From Parapristionchus giblindavisi (lineage: Eukaryota > Nematoda > Chromadorea > Rhabditida > Diplogasteridae): a stretch of DNA of 64,000 nucleotides. Below are positions 1 through 13,300 of this stretch, in pieces (the stretch's first letter is position 1; every line of letters starts with the position of its first letter). The notes beneath the pieces are model-generated. The model worked only from the letters and a program-made list of their open reading frames with translations. It had not been told where the DNA came from and did no database searches. The translations under genes and the position numbers were made by a program. Where the stretch lies: contig CALSFV010000211.1 of assembly GCA_943737045.1 (NCBI GenBank), positions 1,520,501 to 1,584,500 on the forward strand. The letters run 5' to 3'.

Positions 1-2219
1 AATTAATTTAATCAATATTCAATTCAACAATAATAGAACGAGATAACAACGAAATCAACGACTCGATACATAGCATGATCAATCAATAATTCAAAAAATC
101 AATCGATAATCGCTAATCAATGCATACATTTTAACCAATTCACAGTTCAAGTCTTGTCATCGATATAGACACCGTCGCTGGATGATAGTATCTCGACGTT
201 GTATTTCTGAAAAAGCAATCAATAAATCACTTTAAAAATTTCAAATTAGCCGCCACTGACCGGAACAGTACGGTAGATCGACGACTCCTAATCGATGGAA
301 GGGCGGAGAGGGGAACGAGTCCGATCGCGCGTCCTCGAGCAGCTGTGAAGGAGAAGTCGCCCCGCAGGACGCGACCACAGATCTCTCTGAAAAGATCAAA
401 GATCAAAGATCAACGTCCAATCTACGGATTAATTGGCACATATAGTGTCAAACATGCACAATCATCTATTACAAAGTGATCTATTACTTGCTAAAATGGC
501 ACAATTAATTTAACCACGCTCAAGTATACTCTAGCACTACCGTATACCTATTGGCAGACAATCGATAAATGATTTCGTTCATCTCTTTGTGCATTCGCTC
601 CGCTTCCGCCGCTCTCGAAAACGCCGTCAACTTCCGTCTCTTCTTACGATTCAGTAGCTTGCGCTTGCGTTCTTTGAGATTATCGATCTTAACTACCGTA
701 ATCTGCCGTAACATAGTTCTACAGTAATCACGAAATACCGTAACCTAATAATCTATAGTATCACAGTAATATTTATTCTTATTCTTATTCCACTACGCTA
801 CAGTATACGGTATTTCGGGATAGTTCTACCGTAATCCCCCAAACACCGTATACCTGGAGACAAGTGCTTGATGGATCATCTTCTTGAGTGAGATGGGCAT
901 CTCCCTGGCCGCAGCGTCAGTCGACACCATGTCCTTCCACATCTCATTCTGCCATCGACGTTGAGCCGCTTTGTCGACGGCGACATCATTTTCAGCATCT
1001 ACAAAGATCAAATATCATCATAACATTCTTTTCTACAAATCTCAGTGACTATTGTTAACTACTGTATATTAATTCTTACCTCATCAACATGAGTATACAC
1101 AAAATTAGACACACAAATATGACGGGTGAAAAGAGTTTGGAATATAAAGGTGATTTACTTGCGAATGGGCCAGGATGGGATGATATTATCATTATCATGA
1201 TAACTAACGCTCACATTAACCAAACTGTCGTACTCTGCATCACGTGAAAAAATCAAAGATCGACCTTCCCATACCGTACCTTCATCATCCAAATCCATTT
1301 TTTTGTCTTCTTCCTCTGTCACCTTCTTCTTCTCATCTTCTCCTCGTTTCCCTTGCATAAGCACTTTCCTCTTCTTCTTACTCCTATCTCTCACTAGATC
1401 ATCTTCAGTCGGGAGACAGATAAGAGCCAATCTATAATTATTGACGGATTTATTAGTTATACAATTATTATTTTTTTCGTAATACTATTATCGATTGATT
1501 GGTTATGTAATTATCGATTGATTGATTATTGAAATATTGATTGATTAGTTATACAATTATCGATTGATTATATGATCAGACAAGCAGAGGGAATACACTG
1601 CCACTTTCTTCACACAGTCCATTGCACCCATCTTTTATATTCGTAACAATCTACAAATGAATAAATCGATAATCACCTCCTTGGCCGTCCTCTCGCCACA
1701 CAATCCAGCTGTACGGTAACGAACGCGCTCGGATGCTTATTGATCAGTTCTGAAATAATATGCATTAAAGGAACATCCTGAGCTACTTTGAAACTCCTCG
1801 CTCTGGCAATGCTCTCTCGCTTTCTTTGTCGGCGTTCGAGCGTTGCCAGAGCGGAGAATTTAAAATAAGCTCGGAATGTGCGTCTTCAAAGAGCAAGTCT
1901 CAGTTTTTGCCCACCACTTCCACGTTTCACTGTTCTCCATTATAATCCTTTATAACTTATTATTCGTTTCACGAAGATTTGTAGATCCATGGTACTCGTA
2001 ATACGTAAGACGTAAGACATAGGCACGTAAGGCAAAGGTGACGATGCATTAGGGATCGGCTATTTGCGACATGGTAGGAATAGTCGAGATCGTAAATTTT
2101 CACTCCGGATTGGGATATACTAATTGAACGAACGATGCTGCGATCCGGATCACAAGAATCAACAGTGAACAATGAACGGAACAGTGAACAGTGAACAGAT
2201 CAACAGTGTTGAAACATAC

Positions 2220-2920
2220 CTTGTACTTGCTCATCTCCTCATCCTCCTCCTCCTCCTCTTCCCTTCTTACTCTTCTTGTTCTGTCTACTCTTCATCCATT
2301 GGCTGATGGTCTCCAATTGCCGTTTGTCTCTCAGCACAAAGGGAGCAGCGGCAGCATCCTGAACGACATCCCGATTATGGTCAATCAATCAATAAATCGA
2401 TAATAATGTTAAATACCGTGCATATATGCCTGAAAGGCAGACCTAGAGCTAATTTTGCTCTCCGCTCTGGCCACACTCTCTCGTAGACAAAGTAAGCGAG
2501 AGAGTGCGGCCACAGCGGAGAGCTTCAAATTAGTGTGCCTACAGGCTTAACCATGTTCTTCCACCAGAGCAAGAGAATGTGGTCAGAGCGGTGAGTTTCA
2601 AATTGGCTCGGGTGTGACTTTAAATAGCAGGTTACCCGTTTCAACCAGCCACTTCCACGTTTCACTGTTCTCTCTTATAATTCACTATAGCTTCTTGTTC
2701 GCTCTACTAGAACCAGAGCAGCATTTCGAAAATTCGTTTATACTATTTCCCGGATTCCGAGATCCGGATCCGGATCACAACCGTGCTGGAACATATCTTG
2801 TACTTGCTCATCCCCTCCTCCTCCCCCTCTTCCCTTCTTGTTCTGACTTCTATTCATCCATTGGCTGATGGTCTCCAACGGCCGTCTGTCTCTCAGGACG
2901 AAGGGAGCAGCGGCAGCATC
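2220..2920 (-). repeat. Tandemly duplicated popl-1 exon (VLRD..ISQWM exon)
   Basis: The exon encoding DAAAAPFVLRD..LETISQWM occurs twice in copy 1: 2220-2358 and 2797-2920. The other popl-1 copies have it once (32697-32820 and 59603-59726). The first version keeps a TTCAG acceptor and GTATGT donor but has an in-frame TGA in its Gly-coding GGA run. The second is open to its end but its donor reads AT instead of GT and its acceptor is AAAG. About 570 bp separates the two, and flanking intron sequence is duplicated as well. Confidence 0.75.
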
Positions 2921-5340
2921 CTTTATGATATATGTTGATCGATAAATCAATAAATCGATAATACTATTGAATATCATGCGTATGTGCCTTCAGGCTCAAC
3001 CATGTTATACATTTTTTGTTGTGTAGAAAATGAACCGATTAACAAAGGAAACCGATGAAGGAAACCGAACAAAGGGCGCGTGAGACACGAACCTCACTGA
3101 TCGTCGGAGCCTCTGTCCAATCGACGATCAGCTTCATCAATTCAAATGAGACTGGATACTTGACGGATAGGCCACACCAGAATGACGGGCGACGATTCCA
3201 CGGACGCGATAGATGACGGTCCTTTAATGATCTGTTCGAAAAGTTGTGAAAAACACAGCGAAAACTCTCCTCGTTTTACGCACTTTCTCGCTTCTTTTTT
3301 TCTTTTTTCGTAACTTTTGCACATCACATTTAGACAATCATACTCAATCCAAGCTAAAACGTGGTATTACCCCAGAAAGGTTTCTTAATTTTAGCCTGGG
3401 ATAGTTATAGTTTAATAAATATTTCAAATAAAAAACTTTTTCGCATACATTCTAATACTTCCTCTATTATATACCCAATGAAATGATGTAGCCGAGATAA
3501 AGACACCGTCAACTCAAGTTGTTGATGCATTGGCACACTTGTCTTAAGTAACTGCACCGTAACGCCCTAACGGCGACGGAGAAATCCACGCAACTTGTTC
3601 AGTTTACGTGGACACGTAAATCAAATGTAACACCGCATTCAATCAATCAATATCGATTGACTACCGTACCTCCTTCTCCTTGGCCTGTCGCACAGTCTCC
3701 AGTGTGCCCGCGAGCGAATCCACAGCGTCAAAGGGAAAGCAGGGAGTGGCCGCCTCAGAGTGTCCCGCGCATTCGTCCCTAAAACCAATCAATAAATCAA
3801 TAACCCAACCAATCGATACTACCACCGTAACCTGAGCGCTTACCGTAGTCCAGAGGCGCGTGCGGTCCGCAGCTGCAATGCGACCCAGAGGTCGCTACCG
3901 TAACCCGAGGGCACGATCACGTCAACGCCGTTCAGGGTATCACGACCACTATTCCGAACAACGACTAGAAGAGGAATCTGAAAAAGGACAATTTTAATTT
4001 AATGATTTTTATTTTTGAAAAAAATGTATCTTGCAACTTGTATTAAGAATTTACTTTTAAATAGTTAGCTCTGAACAACGAAAAAGACACAAAGAAGGCG
4101 CAATCACGTTTCAACATCAAACTTTAAAAAAACATAATGCTCAAAATAACAATAATCCAATTGCAATCGAATAGAATAGTCGTACAACCAGCCAAGCTAA
4201 TCTGCATCATTGAACGTGAGCTTTCCCACACAACGCATTTTCATAAAATCAATAATGAACATTTAAAAAATCAATAAACTGCCTTTGCGGGTGTCTCACG
4301 CACGCCTCCCAGCGACGATCCTCTCAGCTCATTCATTGCGCTGTTCGGAATTCGAGCCTGAACATCGATCGATAATTGCGGGAATCAATCAATCAATAAC
4401 ACAATCGTACCTCTAGCGCGTCCAGCCTGGTCTGGCGGTCCCACAACGACGATGAGAGCGCCAATCGATCGATAGAATCCGGATCGGAGACCGGCTCTGG
4501 CTGCAATCAATTGAGAAATACATCTCTCTATGGTTTATCGTCTCAATTAATTAATTTTTGTTTGAAAATGTATTTATCAGTGACCATCATTATTAAAGGA
4601 AAAGGTACGAAAAGGGAGTGTGATGGAATTCCGTCGCTTTTGCGACTTCGGTTTGGGGGTTACAGTTTTTTTTTAAATTTGAAATACTCTCTCGCTTTTT
4701 TTGTCTACGAAAGAGCATTTCCAGAGCGGGAAGTCAAATTACCCCGGTATGCCTATAAGTAAGGCCGTGCAAGCGACTGTTCAATTTCATCTTCTTATTG
4801 TTAAAGATATAAATACATTGCTATGCTCCAATCTCAATCAATAAATCTCAAGTTTCTCAAAACCACCGCAGTACCATGGGTCCCTTCATAAGTCGTCTCA
4901 GGGGTCGTCCACATCGGGGGTCCTCGATCAGCAGAGAGTACACGCTGCCGTCCATCAACTGACCCGGCCCACACCGCGCGAACACTTCGCTCTGCAAAAG
5001 ATTACGGTAGGTGGGTGAGATTTGACAAACGTCGTCGGTACACCACCGAGCACACCACCACCACTTACGTGTACGCATCCGCTTGTGCCAATTGCAGTGT
5101 CTCGGCGAGAATCCGGTGCGACTCGGTCCGATCAGACGATAGCGAACGAGTTGGTCACGAAGATCCTCCAGCGGGAATGAGATACCGTATACCTACAGTA
5201 TACCTACAGTACACCTCCTACAGTAGCCTACAGAACACTTACAGTATGCAGACAAAAAATCTAGCAAACAGTACAACCACCCTATTTGCGAAATGCATAC
5301 AGTAATCGCGTAACAATCGATACATGGATACTGTATCAAT

Positions 5341-5364
5341 CAATCAATCAATCAATCAATCTCG
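5341..5364. repeat. (CAAT)n microsatellite in popl-1 intron
   Basis: A perfect run of the tetranucleotide CAAT next to the 5379-5468 exon. The same run is present in copy 2 near 35229-35252. It is an extreme case of the CAATCAATAAATCGAT-type sequence that fills most introns here. Confidence 0.8.
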
Positions 5365-6099
5365 GGATACGGTAATACCTTGATGGCTGCCGCTTCGTTC
5401 TCGTAGACATCAGTGAGCATTCGAACACGTGCCGCTCACCATTCGGTGATGCTCGAGGGAGCGGACAGCTGGAAGTATTAAACTAAATTAAATTAAATTA
5501 AATTAAATTAATCTTACATCTAATCGATAGAGAAGGATCAGACATGAACATGGCACACTTTCAGATTAATCAAACTTTTCAGACGTTTTGTGGTCTATCT
5601 CGTAACACAAGCGAACAAAGCACATAATACTGTGAACTTCGAGAACGTTATAGGATATGCCCATTCGGTACCATTATAAATTAGATAAAATGTATAATCA
5701 ATCAATAAATCGATAAATCAATAACTTCGACGCACCTTACTAAGGTCCTCCTCATCCGCGCTCGCACCTCGCTGCAGCTCCAATCCTAACAGTGACTTCA
5801 GCAGCACGACCGCCCGGCACGATGGATGCGCCCAGAGTGAAAGCTGACTGCGACTGAAAATCGTAGTAAAAGGTTAAGGTACAACCCGCTATTCAATGCA
5901 CACGAAGAGGTGGGGGGGGGGGGGTGATAACTGCTAGGCCAGTGTAGGTCAAGGCCAATTCAGTCCGGAGGGCCTAACCTCTTCTTCGGATCTACTTTAC
6001 CGCGTGATCTAGTCACTACCAAGAAAATCGTAGATGAGGATAGATTTATTAGCCTAATGGATAATGAATCATCACTAGCCTAGCAGTAATCTCTCGCAG

Positions 6100-6180
6100 C
6101 ATTTCGTGTGCCTTGAATAATGGATTACATTTTTCAACATTTAAGCACTTTATCGAGATCAACTAAACCACTTTACACGA
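6100..6180 (-). mobile_element. LINE 3'-tail remnant in popl-1 intron
   Basis: On the minus strand the segment ends in a tail resembling GATAAAGTGCTTAAATG followed by A-rich sequence. Related tails occur near 17320-17345, 24898-24935 and 35985-36035. At 24898-25066 the same tail follows a LINE-like C-terminal coding remnant, which is why I read this as a 3' retrotransposon end. Only the tail is present here. Confidence 0.4.
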
Positions 6181-7410
6181 TATAAACCAATCAATACAGA
6201 TTACCGTACCCATCGGTGGACGTCGACCACTGAAACCGTGCGGGACCGAACAGCTTGTGAGGGTAGGCGTCTGTGGATGGAACAAGAATTAATCAATCGA
6301 TACGTGGCAGATTTATCGATTTATTCACATTCCACCGATTCGCCTTGGCGACGGACATCCTTTACAAGACTTATCTAACATGTATTTTAATGAACAAATT
6401 ATTATTTTTATTATTTATTATATTGTACCAACATATTACTAACTTTACTATTACTATTAACTATTAAATTATAACTATATTGTAAATATTGGCTTATTGT
6501 TAGATTGTGACAAGCCCAACCACAAACTGTACCAGGTGATTTCGTGCACCGAGCATAGCAGTAAACAAGAAATAAGTCGTCACAAATGATACCTTTGAAA
6601 TGTCAACAATTATCCCACTCATCTCTAGCATACAACAGTGTGTTGATCTCGCGCAGTCCGTCTCGACCTCCGACGCCACGTATCGATTGGGATACGGTAG
6701 ATGGACAGCACAGCGGCGACAGTAACCCGACCAGCGCCTCCTGGCTGGGAGCAGATATCTGAAGTTATTGACTGATCAATAAAATTCCGAACAACATGAA
6801 TTCTGTGACAAGGGTGAAGTGTATGCGGAGAAACGCGAAAGAACCTGGTGGGATTTGTTCATGCCATGACCAGTAGATTTTTTTGTGCATTCGATAACCA
6901 ATCAATAAATCGATAAAAAAAGATGGTACCAAGAAGCAGCTGAGGTAGCTCTTGTCCCGAATGACCGCGTGTCTGCGCGTGTTACGGTAGAAGGGCCGGA
7001 AGGCGCGCTGGAAACTACGGTCGGGAATACGGTAGCCCCACCTGGAATCGATCGATAATTGCAATATTTGGTACTTGTCGGATACGATACTAGTACAGAT
7101 TACTAATACCAACAGCGTAAAATTAATTTTCCGGGCAAATAAATCAATAAATCAATTGATCAATCGATAAGTGTACCTTACCGTTCCTTCATAAGGAATC
7201 GTTCGGCGTGCCAGATGTGCGTTTCCAGCCACACGTGCTTGCGCTGCCTTCGCACGTAATTCTGAAAAGTTGCTGGCAAATGAATAACTAAATAAATAAT
7301 ACATTAAAATATAGTAAATAAATAATAATATTAATTTTCCCCCAATCGCCGATTTAGGGAATAACATTACTTCAATATACCGCCTCTTTCGGAGGCGATT
7401 CACTCATAGG

Positions 7411-7520
7411 CATGGTCGAAAAGTACGTTACAAAGTACCAAGTCTGATCGCATTTCGAATCAAAATTTCCAAAAAAAAACGAACAAAACCTGACCGCATT
7501 TTGAAAACCAATAACCTAGC
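7411..7520. mobile_element. Short GGTCGAAAAGT repeat, diverged copy
   Basis: This carries the GGTCGAAAAGTACGTTACAA start and the internal 'ctgaccgcatttt' phrases of the small palindromic repeat best seen at 8137-8297, but its right end is degraded. A near-identical copy lies at about 37266-37377 in block B. Other partial copies are at 13770-13860, 54703-54780 and 62657-62783. Confidence 0.6.
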
Positions 7521-8136
7521 TATTCTATATCTAAAGAGAGAGGAAATCGAAGTACATAATGTTAGCACTGTTGACAGGGCATTCTATTATTAGTATTCAC
7601 TCAATTCCTCTCACTCCATCCTTGGCTATCAAAGGCTAGCAAAGATTGCATTGTGCTGTACGAAAATTGCGAAAAAAATTGAAAGACAAGCGAGATAGTG
7701 TGTAAAACGAGGAGAATTTTCTTTGCTTTTTAGCGAATTTTGAACAGTATTTGTAAAATACGAATGTCGCAGTTTGTAACGCACTTTTCGGCTTATGGTT
7801 TGAATAAATGCAATTAAATACTGAAGAGGTCAACCCACATGGGGCGGTTCCGGTGTCTAGAACCGAGGGCCGAAACATCGGACCGCGTTTGTTTTGCTTA
7901 TAGTCGCCTTTTCATTTCTTTTTTTATGTTTGTTCATAGTCATGAACAATTTCGTCCTCCTTCTCTCTCATTAATTAAATGAATTACACCCACCAGAAGC
8001 AGATTTCTCGGTCGTCTCCTTGCGAATCTCGACGGTGGCTTCTTGCGATGCTTTGAACGCTCAAGATACGGACGAGCAAAGGCACGGAATCTCAAGGGGG
8101 AATATCGATTAGTTTGATAAGATTATCAGTTGCACC

Positions 8137-8297
8137 CATAGGTCGAAAAGTCTGTTACAAAGTACCAAGCCTGACCGGATTTTGAGCCAAAATTTCACAA
8201 AAATCGAAAAACCTGACCGGATTTAGAGGCAAATTTGCCAAAAATCGAAAAACCTGACCGGATTTTGAAAACCGATAATCTATCTATTCGACCTATG
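8137..8297. mobile_element. 161-bp MITE-like repeat with CATAGGTCGAA ends
   Basis: It starts CATAGGTCGAA and ends TTCGACCTATG, an inverted terminal repeat of about 11 bp. The interior repeats 'cctgaccggattt' phrases in tandem. Near-identical copies lie at 37998-38158 and 49475-49634, each in a popl-1 intron downstream of exon 2 or 3. No coding capacity. Confidence 0.75.
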
Positions 8298-8414
8298 GCT
8301 GCACCTAACATTCATTGCGGAAGATCACTACAGTAACCCTTATCCTTCATACGGTAACACTTATTCTTGGAGTCACCATTATATTTGATATATTAACCCT
8401 TACCCATGAACCTA

Positions 8415-10042
8415 TATCACGGGTCTCCGGTAAAAGTGTAGCAACGCCTGCCACTAGGAAAAAATTTTTGTCTCCGATTTCGGTGAAAGTCGGTCAGTGG
8501 GTGTGGTTGGGGGTCATGAGAAGGTCTAGCCACTTGATTTGGCCAAAATTGCAGATTATCGATTTTTTGTGATCTACCCTGAAAATGATCATAACTCGGT
8601 TCATTTTCATCGTACATCGAGCTGACAGGTGTCATTCGAACCGTATTCGAATACTCTTCAAAACAGTTGTTTATGACCCGTTCGCTGCTAAGTCGTCTTC
8701 AGGGCGAAAAACGCGAAAAGCAGATTATTTTACCAAAAGGTGACCTGTTCTCGAAAATTTTCTCTTGAGATCATACGTATTATTGCAAAAATTATGTCTT
8801 CAAACCACGCACAATATCAATATCTAGTTCATTGCCCGTATCTCTTGGCCATCAGGGTCGATTACTGTATAGCTCATGGACGATTTTAGATCACTTTCCG
8901 TTTTTTTATCGTATCTCACTTCAAAGTTGTCCAATTACCTTTTCAAAAAAAAAGAAATGATTCTCTCGAAAAGTAGATTAAAAAGTTTACTATTGTCTAA
9001 ATTTTTATATCAAGACGTTTTTGAGTTATCAAAGAAAATTGCTCCAACTTCGTGTTTTCACCGCGGATGCTTTGGTGCATGCTCGTAGTCCTTGAACGAT
9101 TTCGATAGGGGGACGATTCCGAAACCTTACTGAACCTCCTCCAGCACTCTCGTGTACAGTCCAAGGGCGAACTCCATTATGGACACTCTCTCGGGTCTGA
9201 TCTTGTGCTCTCCTCTATACCAGTGACACACGAGGTTCTAGTGACGGAGGAAAGGACTTATCAACTACCCTCGTATTTGACCAGCGGTGTTGATATCTGC
9301 ACAATGTTTGCTCAATTATATTACAGTTTCTAATGCGAGATAAATATATTTGTCTAATTGATTGAATTCTCTGTTCAACACATGAAAGCGGTGAAACCAT
9401 GAAATTGGAGCAATTTTCTTTGATAAGTCAAAAACGGCTTGATATAGCAATTTAGTCAACAGTAAACTTTTTAATCTACTTTTCGAGAGAATCATTTGTT
9501 TTTTTTGAAAAGGTAATTGGACAACTTTGAGCGAGATACGATCAAAAAACGGAAAGTGGTCTAAAATCGACTAAGTCCATGAGCTACAGTAATCGACCCT
9601 GAGGGCCAAGAGATACGGGCAATGAACTAGATAGTGATATTGTGCGTGGTTTGAAGACATAGTTTTTGCAATAATACGGATGATCTCAAGAGAAAAGTTT
9701 CGAGAACAGGTCACCTTTTTGGTAAAATAATCTGCTTTTCGCGTTTTTCGCCCTGAAGACGACTTAGCAGCGAACGGGTCATAGACAACTTTTTTGAAGA
9801 GCATTCGAACACGGTTCGAATGACACCTGTTAGCTCCATGTACGATGAAAATGAACCGAGTTATGATCATTTTCAGGGTAGATCACAAAAAATCGATAAT
9901 CTGCAATTTTGGCCAAATCAAGTGGCTAGGCCTTCTCATGACCCCCAACCACACCCACTGACCGACTTTCATCGAAATCGGAAATTTTTCCTAGTGGCAG
10001 AGCCGTACTTTTTTGCTACACTTTTACAGGAAACCCGTGATA
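8415..10042. mobile_element. 1.63-kb palindromic DNA element, TA target duplication
   Basis: The left arm begins TATCACGGGT and the right arm ends ACCCGTGATA. Each tip is bordered by TA, giving a TA duplication (8413-8414 and 10043-10044). The arms are about 750 bp of closely matching inverted sequence around a short centre near 9200-9350, so the same peptide-like reading appears on both strands. It lies in a popl-1 intron; block B has no such element at the matching place (about 38276), where 'cctatata' leads into other sequence. No transposase was seen, so it is probably non-autonomous. Confidence 0.85.
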
Positions 10043-10307
10043 TACGCTATCAGAATGTTTTAGGCGGTGTTACATTTTCGCTACGGTGTGCACACCGTAA
10101 CCTCCGCCGTAACGTCTCCGTCGTTACAGCGTGCGCACGTTTTGAAAAATGTAATACCGCGTTACAGAATACAGTACCCATTCCTACCGTACCTTCGGGG
10201 AATCCGTCGCATATCATGCGACATGGCGCGTCGCCGCATGTGTCGCGGCAGTCTCTGGGCGGCAGTGCGCGGTCCCTTCGTCACCTCTCCCGCCACCAGA
10301 TCACTGC

Positions 10308-13300
10308 GGTGATAAGACATTTCGGAAAAAAATTTTGGGAAAATACCACTTGGGAGACGAATATTCGGAAAAGGACATTTCGGAAAATCCAACTGGGAGA
10401 AGGACATCTCGGAAAGTTTCATCTCGGAAAAGGACATTTCGGAAAGTTTTTTTCGGAGAACGACATTTCGGAATAGGACATTTCGGAAAGTTCGTTTTCG
10501 GAGAAGGACATTTCGGAATAGGACATTTCGGAAAGTTTTTTCGGAGAAGGACATTTCGGAATAGGACATTTCGGAAAGTTTTTTTCGGAGAAGGACATTT
10601 CGGAAAGTTTTTTTTCGGAAAAGGACATTTCGGAATAGGACATTTAGGAAAGTTTTTTTCGGAATAGGACATTTCGGAATAGGACATCTCGGAAAGTTTT
10701 TTTTCGGAAAAGGACATTTCGGAATAGGACATTTCGGAAAGTTTTTTTCGGAGATTCAATTCCGCAAAAGGATATTTCGGAGAATTTTTTTCTGGAGCAA
10801 AACAAGATGCTTGTCGAGATTATAGAAGTATAATAGACAAATAGGCACGTGAATACTTACAGGTGATTCAATCACAAGAATTCCTCAGTTGCCGTATTAG
10901 ATACACGAATCTCCGATCAAACTGACTTTCTTTTTATAATGTCCAGTCAATCAATATTACAGTATCATCGAATACCGTATATCGTTATAGTAACTCTCAA
11001 TTGTCTCAAACTAATTTCATTTCTTTATATATCTATGCATTTTGGAAAATTTGTTTTAAAAGATAAGCACATAAGTCGATCGGTCACTTTTGAAAATCTT
11101 AGTTATCAATATGTATGATCCGAGCGAAATTGAACAATTAATTTTTTTCTAAATAAATAAAAGAATTTTAAATTTTAAAAGCAAGGGATAATGTACTCTT
11201 CTTGCGTATTGATCGCATTGTTTTCAGTTATGTATTACTTCAATGTTTTCTTTGCTGAAGGTTTTTGCACCGTTACTTTGTTAATTCGAATCAAATCAAA
11301 TCAAATCATATACGCTCCTGTATAAGAAAAGTACGATGTTGGGTTCTCACGTTAAACGGGGTCAGGAAAACTAGTCTTCCTATGCTAAATGGACCAGCGG
11401 CCCAACTGTAGCGTTCGGTCCAGCGTGTGTTGTTCCGTCAGCTTGAGTTCCGTGAAATCCTTCTTGATTATGTCTGTACATATCAAATTTGTGTCTCCCT
11501 CTTGGTATCATTCCTTTTGGAGCTTACTGTATCGTCCTTATGCATACATGCTCCTTATCTCGGGGGAGGGGGGGGGGTGACATTTCGGTAGCCGACATTT
11601 CGGCAACCAGTTCGGTGGGTCAGATAAAGTACGATGGGCCAGATTTCACTGAAAATTGTCGGAATGGCCACTATGTGTGCGATATCAGTATGAGATATTG
11701 CAAACTACCGTAATCTACCGTAACCAGTTCGGTGGGTCAGATTAAGTGCGGTGGGTCAGATTTCACTAAAAATTGTCGGAACAGCAACTACGTGTGTGGT
11801 ATCATCATCAGCTATTTAACTCTACCCTAATCTACCGTATACCGATTCGGTGAATCAGATTGTTAATTCTTAATAATAAAACTATTATTTCCGACATCCC
11901 GGTAATGGGGCATCACTCTGCTCGGAGTCCTGGAACCTTGATATGGATATCATTCTGATTAGCATCATTAGCCCTATTATGTCACAAAATAAATTTCGAA
12001 AATTTTTCGCTTTTTAAAATTTTTTTGAAAACCTTTTTCTGCACACTCCTGCTGCTAAATATATATTTTCAGTTAAATCTGACCCATCGCACTTAATCTG
12101 ACCCACCGAACTGGTTACGGTAGATTACGGTAGTTTGCAATAGCTTATGATGATATCACACACATAGTGGCTGTTCAGATAATTTTTAGTGGAATCTGAC
12201 CCACCGCACTTAATCTGACCCACCGAACTGGTTACGGTAGATTACGGTAGTTTGCAATAGCTCATGATGATATCACACACATAGTGGCTGTTCAGACAAT
12301 TTTTAGTGGAATCTGACCCACTGCACTTAATCTGACCCACCGAACTGGTTACGGTAGATTACGGTAGTTTGCAATAGCTCATGATGATATCGCTCACTTA
12401 GTGGCCATTCCAACAATTTTTAGTTGAATATGACCCACCGAACTTGATCTGACCCACCGAACCGGGTTACGGTAGATTACTGTAGTTTGCAATAGTTAAT
12501 GATGATTTCGTACAAGTAGTGGCTGTTCCGACAATTTTTAGTGAAATCTGATCCACCGAACCTGATCTGACCCACCGAACTGGGTTACGGTAGATTACGG
12601 TAGTGTTACTGATGCTGATCACAATGATACCCATCCCAAGTTTCTATGACGATTCTGGTGACGATTTGATACCAAAACTACATCCTGAAGAGCTACAGAG
12701 CTCCAAAGTCGGCAATTTTCGGCGTCCAAAAAGTTTGACGACGTCTGCCGACGTTGAAAATGAAGATACGCAAAAAAGCTCGACGGTACCTTGTTAGGGA
12801 CCATATGGACTACCGAAAAAGGCAATAATATGTGGGGGTCAAAAAATGTGCCAACCAGCCCCCGATTTTATTCGATTCTTCGGTGACACGCGTGATATAT
12901 CCGAAAGATTCTTCACTGCACTAAAAATAAAATCTTGAAAATAAACATTGCTAGATATGGTATTTGGTTAAACGGGGTGATATGGTATTTGGCGGGTATT
13001 ATGGGCTATCTATGATATTTAGTCATGAGATACAATCACCTGTAAGTATTACCCTCTATAGGAGCCATGATGTGCACAACACTGAATAGCTATAAACTCG
13101 ACAAGCATCATGTTTTGCCCTTGGAAAATTTTCCGATGTATCCTTTTCCGGAATTGAATCTCCAAAAAAACTTTCCGAAATGTCCTATTCCGAAAAAAAC
13201 TTTCCGAAATGTCCTATTCCGAAATGTCCTTCTCCGAAAACGAACTTTCCGAAATGTCCTATTCCGAAATGTCCTTCTCCGAAAAAAACTTTCCGAAATG

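Noticed and set aside
3142..3327. Frame KGPSSIASVESSPVILVW in a popl-1 exon
   Set aside because: Shifted frame of the real exon, in which NRRPSFW..SVKYPVSFEL matches POP1 and the phase agrees with the neighbours.
8417..10476. Near-identical peptides (MTPVSSMYDENEPSYDHF) at two places on opposite strands
   Set aside because: They come from the two arms of the palindromic element 8415-10042; no homology or splice context supports a gene.
10160..10760. Several overlapping SEMSFSE/GHFGKF repeat proteins, and the mirror set at 13067-13735
   Set aside because: They are readings of the minisatellite arms of the foldback element, present on both strands in mirrored form.
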